This document shows positions 1-8,129 of a stretch of DNA of 64,000 nt, one piece after another. This stretch comes from Candidatus Brocadia sp. WS118. Its GTDB lineage: Bacteria; Planctomycetota; Brocadiia; Brocadiales; Brocadiaceae. Location of the stretch: the NCBI GenBank assembly GCA_007618135.1, contig PHFX01000001.1, positions 62,001 through 126,000 of the forward strand. Direction: 5' to 3'. The translations under genes and the position numbers were made by a program. Position 1 is the stretch's first letter, and the number at the start of each line of letters is the position of its first letter. The notes below the pieces were generated by a model that was not told the DNA's origin, did not search any database, and was given only the letters and a program-made list of their open reading frames with translations.

Positions 1-1368
1 CACAAACGCCTCACGGCACTTCTCGCACATCTTTCTCACCAATCGCTGTGCAAGAACACCAATAATACACGAAGAGATCAGATAATCCTCCATCCCCATA
101 TCCATCAGGCGGGTAAACGCCGATGCCGAATCGTTTGTATGGAGCGTCGACAAAACAAGGTGTCCGGTTAACGAGGCCTGTATGGCAATCGATGCTGTTT
201 CCCGGTCCCTGATTTCTCCAATGAGAACAACATCAGGATCATGTCGTAAAATGGACCGCAGTCCGGAGGCAAAGGTTAAATTAATCTGAGGATTTACCTG
301 TATCTGATTCACCCCCTCCATGCTGTATTCTACCGGGTCTTCCACGGTTATAATCTTGATCTCCGGAGAAACCAGCTCTTTAAGAACGGCGTACAGCGTT
401 GTCGTTTTTCCGCTTCCCGTGGGACCAGTTACCAGCAGCATTCCCTCTGGTTTATTTACCATCCGTCGGAATTTTACTAAAAACTCCTGGTTAAAACCCA
501 GTTTTTCCAAATCGAGCGTGACTGCCGTCCGGTCTAAAATCCTCATTACCACACCCTCACCACAGCTCATGGGAATGATTGAAACCCGTAAATCTACCTC
601 TTTGCCAGCTACTTTCATCTTGATCCGGCCATCCTGCGGCAGCCGTTTTTCGGCAATATTCAGCTTTGCCATGATTTTAATACGCGAAATAATCGCATGG
701 TAAAGCTCGCGGGGTGGTGGTGTTAGTTCCTGCAATACACCGTCCACGCGATACCGCAAGCGCGCGCTCCTCTCAAAAAGCTCCAGGTGGATATCGCTTG
801 CACCGATTTCAATAGCCTTTGTCAGGATACTGTTTACCAGACGTATCACGGGGGCCTCTGAGGCCATATCCCGTAAATGCTCTACGTCCTCCATGACCTC
901 GATGCTCGAGGCCGCTCCATCTTCTTCTTTAACCTCACCCTCATACATCGTTTCAAGAGAGGCTAAAATATCTTTTTCACAACCAGCGAAAATCCGTATT
1001 TCTTTATTTGTGGCGAGCGCAATCGTCTCCGCCAATAACGAATCCTGAGGGTCGGCAAGGGCAATATCCAGTACGCCATTATCCAAACACAGAGGAAGTA
1101 CACGGTTTGCCATGAGAAAGACCTTGGGGACATTTTCTATCAGTGGATACCGGTCATCCTTCTTTTTTTCCCAAATCGGTATCTGCAATAATCTGCTATA
1201 AGCAAGCCGAAGGTCTTCCTCAGAAACCGTCCCTAAATCAATGAAAATGCGTCCGAGCTTTTGTTTCGTTTGTCTTTGAACTTCCAGAGCACGATCCAAA
1301 TCAGCCCGATTCACTTTGCCAATTTCAAGCAACACCTCCCCGATAGTATTACTTGTTGTTTGGTTCAT
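1..1368 (-). CDS. gspE: Type II secretion / type IV pilus assembly ATPase GspE (C-terminus cut by window edge)
   Basis: This is the cytoplasmic hexameric ATPase that powers pseudopilus assembly in type II secretion. Translating the minus strand from the ATG at 1368 gives an N-terminal MshEN-like domain (MNQTTSNTIGEVLLEIGKVN). The secretion ATPase core follows, with a Walker A motif GPTGSGKTTTLYA, an Asp box, the Walker B-like stretch LIGEIRDRETA and a His box (LSTLHTNDSAS). The first Cys pair of the C-terminal zinc motif (CEKC) lies at the window edge, so perhaps 100 residues are missing. The start lies 47 bp after the gspG stop, and no clear Shine-Dalgarno sequence is visible. The order gspH-gspG-gspE on one strand fits a T2SS operon. 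A PilB of a type IV pilus is the alternative, but the neighbouring GspG favours T2SS. Confidence 0.9.
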   Translation of the reverse strand, partial: MNQTTSNTIGEVLLEIGKVNRADLDRALEVQRQTKQKLGRIFIDLGTVSEEDLRLAYSRLLQIPIWEKKKDDRYPLIENVPKVFLMANRVLPLCLDNGVLDIALADPQDSLLAETIALATNKEIRIFAGCEKDILASLETMYEGEVKEEDGAASSIEVMEDVEHLRDMASEAPVIRLVNSILTKAIEIGASDIHLELFERSARLRYRVDGVLQELTPPPRELYHAIISRIKIMAKLNIAEKRLPQDGRIKMKVAGKEVDLRVSIIPMSCGEGVVMRILDRTAVTLDLEKLGFNQEFLVKFRRMVNKPEGMLLVTGPTGSGKTTTLYAVLKELVSPEIKIITVEDPVEYSMEGVNQIQVNPQINLTFASGLRSILRHDPDVVLIGEIRDRETASIAIQASLTGHLVLSTLHTNDSASAFTRLMDMGMEDYLISSCIIGVLAQRLVRKMCEKCREAFV

Positions 1369-1415
1369 ATTCAAAGTCTGTGATGTCCTCAAAAAAAATT
1401 TGCAGCCCTTTACCT

Positions 1416-1859
1416 CTATTCCCAACTTGCCACGTCTTTAGCTTCATCTTCTCCCCCTGTATTGCCGTCTGCTCCGTACGAGACAATGTCAAAATCTCCA
1501 TGTTCACCAGGATATATATAAGTATAATTATTCCCCCATGGATCCTTTGGAATAAACTTCTTCTTTAAATACGGTCCTTTCCAATTAGAAACACCCTGAG
1601 GTTCTGTTACTAATGCATCCAATCCCTGCTCCTGTGTGGGATATTTTGTCGTATCAAGTTTAAACATCTCCAGGGCGCTCGAAAAACCTTCGATTTGCTG
1701 TTTGGCAACCGTTTGGCGTGACTCACCAACACGACCGATCATCTTCGGCCCTATCAATGCCGCAAGTAATCCAATAATAATCATAACAATGAGCAATTCC
1801 AGTAAGGTAAAACCACCTTTTTTTAACAATTCCAGCCTTAGCCTATTTCCCATATTCAT
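1416..1859 (-). CDS. gspG: Type II secretion major pseudopilin GspG
   Basis: This is the major pseudopilin of the type II secretion piston. The 147-aa product has a short basic leader ending in Gly, the prepilin cleavage and methylation motif GGFTLLELLIVMI, and a hydrophobic N-terminal helix. The GspG-specific C-terminal half follows, including KYPTQEQGLDALV, the KDPWGNNYTYIYPGE stretch and the calcium-site-like DIVSYGADGNTGGEDE. The length matches the family. Two ATGs lie at codons 1 and 3. The GGAG sequence upstream is better spaced for codon 3, so the true start may be 1853. It sits 32 bp after gspH and 47 bp before gspE, consistent with one operon. Processing would need a PilD-type prepilin peptidase, which is not in this window. 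Confidence 0.95.
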   Translation of the reverse strand: MNMGNRLRLELLKKGGFTLLELLIVMIIIGLLAALIGPKMIGRVGESRQTVAKQQIEGFSSALEMFKLDTTKYPTQEQGLDALVTEPQGVSNWKGPYLKKKFIPKDPWGNNYTYIYPGEHGDFDIVSYGADGNTGGEDEAKDVASWE

Positions 1860-1891
1860 TCACTCCATATTAAGGTAATAAAGGTTCCACG

Positions 1892-2599
1892 CTATTCTTC
1901 CACATCTTCATCGTCTTCTTCATCAAAAGACTCTGATTCATCAGCAAATTCATAATCATCCTCTTGTTCAAAATCTATATCATCAAGACCACGGTCTCTC
2001 TTGTCTTGTATTGTTACTGTACCAGAATCTTTCAGCATATCAATAACTTTTTCCATTTCCTCTTCACTCATCTCCGTTTCATCCCTCGTGTACCGTACGA
2101 CTTGCTCCATTGCCTCGTCCATGGTATAATAGGACAACCCACCCAACGGTTCCACATGCAACACGGCAACCGTCTTATCGCAGATAAAGCCAAGCTTTTC
2201 ATCCATCGCTGTACCATTTGGGAAAAAGGCAAATATCTTCGTGCGCTCGTCCTGTGCATCAATCGTATCGGTAAACACCTCAATGTTCCTGGGTAGTTTA
2301 AGGATCTTTTTGTCGTCGTTCCAGCAAAAACCCCTATGGAGATCCAGAGTAACGTGATATATCCCTGCAGTCCCCATAGCCTTAATACGCGCCTCCCTGA
2401 GAAATGACACCAGGTCTGACATAGTCTTCCTGAACCTGATTGTGTCCAGAGAACCTGTGAATCTTGGGACTGCAACACCAGCAATAATACCGATAATCAC
2501 CAGAACAACAACTAATTCAATGAGGGTAAAACCACGGCGCTCCTTTAGGGAAATGTCCTTCTCTATGTTAACAAATTGTTCTGGTAATTCTAGACTCAT
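1892..2599 (-). CDS. gspH: GspH-like minor pseudopilin with an acidic C-terminal tail
   Basis: The 235-aa product begins with about 20 polar residues. The prepilin signature RRGFTLIELVVVLVIIG follows, then a GspH-like segment (FRKTMSDLVSFLREARIKAM) that matches the usual region after the N-terminal helix in GspH/FimT pseudopilins. It is longer than typical GspH (about 160-190 aa) because the last 50 or so residues are extremely acidic (runs of Asp/Glu, for example SFDEEDDEDVEE). That tail is not a normal feature of the family. It could be periplasmic and bind metal, or mediate contacts with the exported substrate; both ideas are inference. It is the first gene of the visible gsp group. Other minor pseudopilins (GspI or GspJ) are possible, but the spacing of conserved residues is closest to GspH. 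Confidence 0.8.
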   Translation of the reverse strand: MSLELPEQFVNIEKDISLKERRGFTLIELVVVLVIIGIIAGVAVPRFTGSLDTIRFRKTMSDLVSFLREARIKAMGTAGIYHVTLDLHRGFCWNDDKKILKLPRNIEVFTDTIDAQDERTKIFAFFPNGTAMDEKLGFICDKTVAVLHVEPLGGLSYYTMDEAMEQVVRYTRDETEMSEEEMEKVIDMLKDSGTVTIQDKRDRGLDDIDFEQEDDYEFADESESFDEEDDEDVEE

Positions 2600-2702
2600 C
2601 TTTTTGCAATTCCTTTTTTTCCCTTGCGTTGTTTACTGTTTGTCATCTACTGTCATTAAATTATGTCTTTGGCAATTTTTTATCGCGAAATATATCAGCC
2701 TA

Positions 2703-2728
2703 TAGGGACACGGTGCACCGTGTCCCTA
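2703..2728. repeat. Perfect 26-bp intergenic palindrome
   Basis: The sequence starting TAGGGACACGGTG is its own reverse complement over all 26 bp, with no spacer. Three bases further on lies the 11-mer TTGAAATTCCT, which also flanks other palindromes in this window. It is probably a REP-type intergenic element. There is no T-tract, so it is unlikely to be an intrinsic terminator. Confidence 0.75.
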
Positions 2729-2810
2729 CTTTGAAATTCCTAAATGTTAAACGTAAACGTATATTTAATAACCGTACTAGACTCTGTGCTTTTATAACCA
2801 TCCAAACAAA

Positions 2811-2844
2811 AAGGGGTGTCATATCTCTCGACATAACACCCCTT
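2811..2844 (-). terminator. Rho-independent terminator of the S-layer-like gene
   Basis: A 9-bp perfect stem (AAGGGGTGT at 2811-2819 and ACACCCCTT at 2836-2844) with a 16-nt loop lies 61 bp past the stop codon of the 1511-aa gene. On the minus strand the stem runs into a T-tract. It is T/A-flanked on both sides, so it could act in either direction. Confidence 0.8.
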
Positions 2845-2904
2845 TTCTTTAAACTTTTACAACAACTTATTTCTATCCCTGCTTACCTCTTGAGGGATAT
2901 TTTC

Positions 2905-5900
2905 TTACTTCTTTCTTACCTTTACCGTCACATTATCCTTCAGGTTTTGATGCTTGAATTGTACCTTCGCATCTCCTGTCTTCGTAGTAGCTGTGATGGT
3001 AAATGTTGCCTGACCATTATCGTCAGTCAGGGCTTGTGCCGGTGAAACCACCACACGTTTTTTACCTTGTTTTACCTCAACAGTTACCAACCGGTTAGCA
3101 CCTGCAGAAGAACCATCTCCGCAAGTTAATGTTACCGTTTCTTCAGCACTTGCCTCCCTCAAAAGCTTCAGTGGTTCAGGCTCTGCATCAACATTTGCCA
3201 CCTCGCAAGGCTCACCAGCCGTCAAGGCAAAGTTAGCAATATTCTTGCCAGTTTGCGGATTTGGCAGGCCTTCTTCTATGGTTACCTCCTTAGAAGATGG
3301 CAGATATCCCGTTGTGCTTGCCGTCACTGTTTGCGCTCCAACCGGTACATTTTGTATAATATAAACGCCATCTTGTCCCTGGGAAGTCCCGGTTGTAGCT
3401 GTTTGACCGGAACCTTCTACCGTAACCGTTACACCGTTAATTCCAGCACTGGTTGCGGCATCAGTAACCTGACCAGCAAGGGTGCCCACTGGCGTTGGTG
3501 TTGGAGTTGGCGAGCCAGACGGTGTTGGTGTTGGTGTGCCACTACCAGCAAGGGCAAAGTTAAATACATTCTTGCCTGTTTGCGGATTTGGCTGGCCTGC
3601 CTCTACCGTTACATCTTGAGACTCAGATGTAAAATTTGTCGCATCAGCTGTTAACTTCTGCGCACCAATAGGTACATTTTGAATAGCGTAAATACCATCC
3701 TGGCCCTGAACACTTCCGGTTGTTGCCGTTTGACTAGTACCCTCTACGGTCACGGTAGCACCATTGATACCGGCGCCTGTTGCTTCGTTTGTGACCTGAC
3801 CTGCGATATTTCCAAACTGCTCACCAGTAACACCAGCAGTATCAGTAACCTGCTGTGTCGTTCCGCCAATGGTAATCGTGTCAAAATATGAAGCCAGCAA
3901 GGTGTCACCTTCGGCGGCTTGTAATTGTACAAATTCTACTGTGCCACCCGTGGAAACGAGCTTAATAGATCCCGCAAATACACCTGTATCGTTTCCTGTT
4001 TCAACCATCCTCACCTTTGTATTGCCGCCGGAGGAGCTGGTGATGAATACATCATTTAACAGAGTCTGAATATTACCGCTATTCGTATTTCTCTCGCAAT
4101 CAGACAATGTTAACGTAGCAAATGAGTTGATTCCAAAAGAATCTGCATCAAATGCCAGGCTCGCATCACAAGCACTTAAAGCAAGTAACTTATTTGTCGT
4201 AGCAGACTGAGGACTCGTGTCTGTGTATACAACGTTCAAGATACCGCCCTGGATGGTGTTTATTGCACTACCCGTTGTGGCACCAGAGGTAGTTGTAAAT
4301 GTTGCAACAAATGAACCCGTATTTACTCCCGTCTCATTAAGATTCAGGAATACGTCATCGCCTATACTATAGTTTGCCCCTGCTATCTTAATTGCTGACG
4401 TTAAAACATCGTTTGAACCTGATACGGCATTTCTATCTGCATCAACTACGGATGCAACTACGGTATCACCAGACAAATAGGCAGAGTCCTTGCTAAGACT
4501 TAATGCCCCCAGGGAAGTGACAATAGCAATTGGGTCACTAACTACATTCTCTGTATCGCAAGCCCCTCTTGGGCCGTCAATGTAACTGACAAAAACACTA
4601 TCGCCATTGGAAACCTTCAAAAGATCTGAACTATTGCTGGACGTTGTGCCGCTGGACAAGAAGAATGACCCCTTAAACGTCCCGGAATTATTAGCCGTTT
4701 CGGCAAGGGTCAAATCTATCGTATTTACGCCCATATCCAGACTTGAGTCACCAAGTGATCCCAGCTTGCTTGCATAGATAATCTTCTTGGTACCGCCATT
4801 GATAAGAGACGCATTGTCTGCAGATGCAGCCGACGGAACACCAAGACCGTCCTCATTAAAAATTTGCTTGCCGGTGGCGGCGTCATTTTCACCGGTAGAC
4901 TGTTTGCTGCCATTCGCAGTGTTAAGATCCTGATCAACAACAGTTACAACAACCGCGGTGTCAGGGCCCGTGCTTCCAGTTACATTTGTGGACAAAACAC
5001 CGTCATACGTAGTAAAACCAAAATTTGATGCTGTTACAGCAAGGGTATTGCCGCTCATGTAAACATTCCCTGCACCAAGGGCATCATTATATCTGACACG
5101 GTATGTTCCATTACAAATTCCGCCGATACGGGCAAGCTCTGTACCATCAGAGAGCGTATCTAATCTCCCCATATCATTTCCAATAACCTGAACCCACGTT
5201 TTGCTTGGGTTAAAAATCGTGGAGTTGGAAAGTTTTGTAACAGAAATTGTCGTGCCACCAGTACTACAAACCTCTCCGAATTCCTGTGAAGAACCATCAA
5301 AGATCCTTACCACGGAACCCGTTCCGATGATACTGCTGACATCCGCACTAAATGTGCCATCAAAAAATATGGTTGATGTACCAGTAAAATCAGAAATAAG
5401 CGTCGTAATTGACTTCGTAGTGCTCGTTGTTAACCGTGCGGCGGTATAATCAAAACACACGGTTCCCACAAACGTAGAAGAATTAGCGCCTGTTTCCACG
5501 ATAGGCACAGAAACCCAGCGTGTTCCATCTGGTGATATTTCTACGGTGTTATCTACGCCATCAAGCGTTGCCACAAATGAAGAAGTACTTGCTGAGCTAA
5601 GGAATGAATTTGCATCAGACGAAGAACCCTTCACCAGCGGTATAGCACTTACTGACTCTGTACCTAAACTAAAACTCGTATTTCCAAAAACCTGCGGATT
5701 TCCAAAGGTACCAGCAGAAGTTGGGACTACCCATACCAACGTGTTGTCTGTGTTTGAAATTCTGACAGACTGAGTACCAACTCCAAAGCCATCGGGATGA
5801 GCAACACCTATGGTCTTGGTGTTTTGAGTATACGATTTTACCTTTAAAATATCACCCCTGGTATTCGTAGTTGTACCATTCCAAAGGCTGCTTCCTGCCG

Positions 5901-7440
5901 AAACACTTTCTTGGGTAGAGGTACTTGAGTTTAAATTCCCATCTACAACGGTAACCGTCAGGCAATCATTAATATCCGGGGCATCAAGATCTCTGGCAAG
6001 CGTGCCAGTAGCACCGGAAATGCCATATGCAGCCGTTCCGGTTACCGTACCAGATACACCCGTATTTCTAATCTCGTCAAGGTAAGACAATTTTAAGGTA
6101 TCCCCGCTCCTGGGGCCGGTAAGCTGGAAGCTGTCTAGGGACACGACCTTGGAACCTGCGATATCACCCGCACTGCCGTTTCCTACCGTAAAGGAAGAAA
6201 TAGCCACCAAGCAATAATTGCCTCCATCAATTAACTTAATCAGGCCAGACGCACTTGTTGAGGTAGTGGTGCCAGACACGGCCGTACCAAAGAGGCTGGT
6301 ATTCGTGCCGGAGGCAACTACACTACTAATGCCTAAAGAAGCAATTGCAGGAAAAGACTTCGTTGATGGGCTAACAAAGCCGAGTACCGGCAGATTCGTA
6401 TCAGCAAGGTATAAACCAAGTTTGCCGCTTGCATTCGTTTCTATGATTTTAAATGTAACTGTGGCAGTACCACCAATGGTAACATTTGCGCCTGCATAAG
6501 CGACTGAATCAAGACTTACGTTCCCCCTTGAAGAACTGGGTGTAGATGAACCAAACACCTTACCACTTGCAACAAAGACACCCGTATTATTCCCGTTTTC
6601 AACAAGCATAATATTGCTTGAAACAACGAGCGTCCCACCAAGCGATAATGGCTGCCCTGTTGTCTGGTCAATAGCCTCAAGCTTTACCCTTGATGTACCA
6701 GTCCCTGGATTGCCAGCCAATAAAACAGAACCATCAGCTAAACCAATTACATCCCGTGATACAGGATTAAGATTTTCATCCTGATCGGTAAGACTAAGTA
6801 TCATATTCGGACTGGATAGCGTATCTGTTGATACAGAAGATACCGCACTTGGAGAGAAAACGATAGCGCCGTCATAATTGGCAACAGGAGCTGTGTCTAA
6901 CGTGCTGCCTGCGTATACCAACTCGAGGGTGTCGCCATTTGCAACCGTGAGCTCGCCACTTAACCCTGTATCAGCGTTGCCTCCGCTATTGGCCGACAAT
7001 TCTTTTAGATTCAAGCCTGTTACGCTGGAACCAAGAGCCGGGAAGTTGTGACTGCCGGAATTAAAACCTTCAACATACCCGGAAGTTGTACCTACCGGAT
7101 AAGTTACCGGTTGTATGGCAGCACTACTGGTAAACACACCCGTGCCCGTACCCGTTTCTTTTAGCACAAAGGAAGCCGCGTTAGTGCTCGTTTTAACGGT
7201 AACGGTAATTGTTTCCACAGCACTGCTTGTATTTGCTGTAGAATCGACTACAGAAATCCAAGCACGATCAAAATCGTTTGTATCGCTGAAAGATGGCGAA
7301 TAACTTCCTCTGTCTAAACTACCTGTTGCCGCCATTGAGTTTGAACTCATACTCAAGGCGAACGCAACCACCAGCAGAAATATGCTGGTTATACTAAACC
7401 ATTTTCCCTTATTACTACTCATTTTTCTTGGTCTTTTCAT
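2905..7440 (-). CDS. Large secreted surface-layer-like protein
   Basis: This is a 1511-aa protein with a signal peptide (basic MKRPRKMSSNKGKW, then a hydrophobic stretch ending near SNSMAA). The body is rich in Ser, Thr, Gly and Val and poor in Cys, with beta-rich repeats. At least six copies of a motif close to E-T-G-x-x-T-G-x-F are visible (for example ETGTGTGVF, ENGNNTGVF, ETGVNTGSF, ETGNDTGVF). Near residues 1190-1395 lie two tandem CarboxypepD_reg-like domains (GQVTNEATGAGINGATVTV and GQVTDAATSAGINGVTVTV), separated by a Pro/Thr linker (PTPTPSGSPTPTPTP). A last Ig-like/invasin-type domain follows. Size and composition fit the S-layer protein reported for Kuenenia stuttgartiensis. That identity is inferred, not tested. 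A Shine-Dalgarno sequence (AAGGAG) precedes the ATG, and a strong promoter and terminator bracket the gene. Confidence 0.8.
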   Translation of the reverse strand: MKRPRKMSSNKGKWFSITSIFLLVVAFALSMSSNSMAATGSLDRGSYSPSFSDTNDFDRAWISVVDSTANTSSAVETITVTVKTSTNAASFVLKETGTGTGVFTSSAAIQPVTYPVGTTSGYVEGFNSGSHNFPALGSSVTGLNLKELSANSGGNADTGLSGELTVANGDTLELVYAGSTLDTAPVANYDGAIVFSPSAVSSVSTDTLSSPNMILSLTDQDENLNPVSRDVIGLADGSVLLAGNPGTGTSRVKLEAIDQTTGQPLSLGGTLVVSSNIMLVENGNNTGVFVASGKVFGSSTPSSSRGNVSLDSVAYAGANVTIGGTATVTFKIIETNASGKLGLYLADTNLPVLGFVSPSTKSFPAIASLGISSVVASGTNTSLFGTAVSGTTTSTSASGLIKLIDGGNYCLVAISSFTVGNGSAGDIAGSKVVSLDSFQLTGPRSGDTLKLSYLDEIRNTGVSGTVTGTAAYGISGATGTLARDLDAPDINDCLTVTVVDGNLNSSTSTQESVSAGSSLWNGTTTNTRGDILKVKSYTQNTKTIGVAHPDGFGVGTQSVRISNTDNTLVWVVPTSAGTFGNPQVFGNTSFSLGTESVSAIPLVKGSSSDANSFLSSASTSSFVATLDGVDNTVEISPDGTRWVSVPIVETGANSSTFVGTVCFDYTAARLTTSTTKSITTLISDFTGTSTIFFDGTFSADVSSIIGTGSVVRIFDGSSQEFGEVCSTGGTTISVTKLSNSTIFNPSKTWVQVIGNDMGRLDTLSDGTELARIGGICNGTYRVRYNDALGAGNVYMSGNTLAVTASNFGFTTYDGVLSTNVTGSTGPDTAVVVTVVDQDLNTANGSKQSTGENDAATGKQIFNEDGLGVPSAASADNASLINGGTKKIIYASKLGSLGDSSLDMGVNTIDLTLAETANNSGTFKGSFFLSSGTTSSNSSDLLKVSNGDSVFVSYIDGPRGACDTENVVSDPIAIVTSLGALSLSKDSAYLSGDTVVASVVDADRNAVSGSNDVLTSAIKIAGANYSIGDDVFLNLNETGVNTGSFVATFTTTSGATTGSAINTIQGGILNVVYTDTSPQSATTNKLLALSACDASLAFDADSFGINSFATLTLSDCERNTNSGNIQTLLNDVFITSSSGGNTKVRMVETGNDTGVFAGSIKLVSTGGTVEFVQLQAAEGDTLLASYFDTITIGGTTQQVTDTAGVTGEQFGNIAGQVTNEATGAGINGATVTVEGTSQTATTGSVQGQDGIYAIQNVPIGAQKLTADATNFTSESQDVTVEAGQPNPQTGKNVFNFALAGSGTPTPTPSGSPTPTPTPVGTLAGQVTDAATSAGINGVTVTVEGSGQTATTGTSQGQDGVYIIQNVPVGAQTVTASTTGYLPSSKEVTIEEGLPNPQTGKNIANFALTAGEPCEVANVDAEPEPLKLLREASAEETVTLTCGDGSSAGANRLVTVEVKQGKKRVVVSPAQALTDDNGQATFTITATTKTGDAKVQFKHQNLKDNVTVKVRKK

Positions 7441-7718
7441 AATCTATTCAATCTCCTTTTTATAATATCTAAGACCATCGAGACCCAAACTAGATGCAAA
7501 CTCAAACCTTTATAAGAACGTTCCCTATTCTTTAAAAAATTGAACATTACTCAAATGTACTTAATCGATCTCCCAATCAACGTTTGACCCCTTATCGCCC
7601 ATGCGCTGCCTTCTTCTCTGTCAAATCATAAATCTTAGGCTTGGAAAAGCAAGGCCTGATTCTCAACAAAATATGACTGATTTTGTCGTCGAATCAATTG
7701 TTGTTTTTCCGATAATTA

Positions 7719-7727
7719 CCTCCTTTC
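7719..7727 (-). promoter_or_regulatory. Start-less Shine-Dalgarno-like element in the S-layer mRNA leader
   Basis: On the minus strand the sequence GAAAGGAGG is a full anti-SD match. No ATG, GTG or TTG follows at 5-12 nt, and it lies about 280 nt before the real start at 7440. It is identical to the core of the STAB-SD mRNA stabiliser known from Bacillus thuringiensis cry3A leaders. A stabilising role here is inferred. Confidence 0.45.
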
Positions 7728-7801
7728 TTAGTATTTTACACCATTGAGATTTAAGCTAAAATTATCATGGACACATGCCATTGGTATTATTTAGTAGGAG
7801 C

Positions 7802-7830
7802 AATATAGCACGCAAATTTAGTGCAGTCAA
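7802..7830 (-). promoter_or_regulatory. Sigma70-type promoter of the S-layer-like gene
   Basis: On the minus strand TTGACT (7830-7825) and TATATT (7807-7802) are separated by exactly 17 bp. This is close to consensus and predicts transcription starting near 7795, giving a leader of about 350 nt. Confidence 0.65.
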
Positions 7831-7925
7831 CAAAAAAATTAAAATTTTTCGTGCTGAAAAAATATATTATATTTCTTTAAGTATTTATTAACCATATCGA
7901 TATGAAAGTTATGATGCATTATTGT

Positions 7926-7954
7926 TTGACTTGCTGTCTTTTTCTTGGTATTAT
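7926..7954 (+). promoter_or_regulatory. Sigma70-type promoter upstream of dnaA
   Basis: TTGACT (7926-7931) and TATTAT (7949-7954) are 17 bp apart, on the dnaA strand and about 175 bp before its start codon. No other comparable pair was seen between here and dnaA. Confidence 0.55.
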
Positions 7955-8129
7955 TTCAGCCTATTTTTCTTTGGAAAGAGTTGGATTTTACTACAAAGTA
8001 TGTCTCAATTTCCAACGTTCTTTTTCCTTTCCTGTTATTTTATCTGGCTCTTTCAATACAAGCATTGGCTCATTCTTCAAACTCTTACTTACCAATTGAA
8101 GTTCAAAGAAATTAACATAGTACTTGGCA

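Larger units (their letters stand above)
2600..2904. other. Intergenic region between gspH and the S-layer-like gene
   Basis: The roughly 305 bp between the two minus-strand genes hold no convincing ORF. They contain a perfect 26-bp palindrome (2703-2728), a copy of the recurrent 11-mer TTGAAATTCCT (2731-2741), and the terminator hairpin of the S-layer-like gene (2811-2844). The gspH promoter must lie here, but no clear -35/-10 pair was identified. Confidence 0.6.
7441..8129. other. Divergent control region between S-layer-like gene and dnaA
   Basis: This 689-bp A/T-rich region has no convincing gene. It holds a minus-strand promoter for the S-layer-like gene (7802-7830) with a leader of about 350 nt, an SD-like element without a start (7719-7727), and a plus-strand promoter for dnaA (7926-7954). 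A short hairpin-like pair (AGGCTTG/CAAGGCCT near 7638-7656) lies in the leader. The palindrome GAACGTTC occurs at 7516-7523. No match to the DnaA-box consensus TTATNCACA was seen here. Confidence 0.6.

Noticed and set aside
7441-7800. Possible riboswitch in the S-layer mRNA leader
   Set aside because: I compared it by eye with the c-di-GMP, SAM, cobalamin and preQ1 consensus and found no convincing core; only an SD-like element and a weak hairpin were supported.
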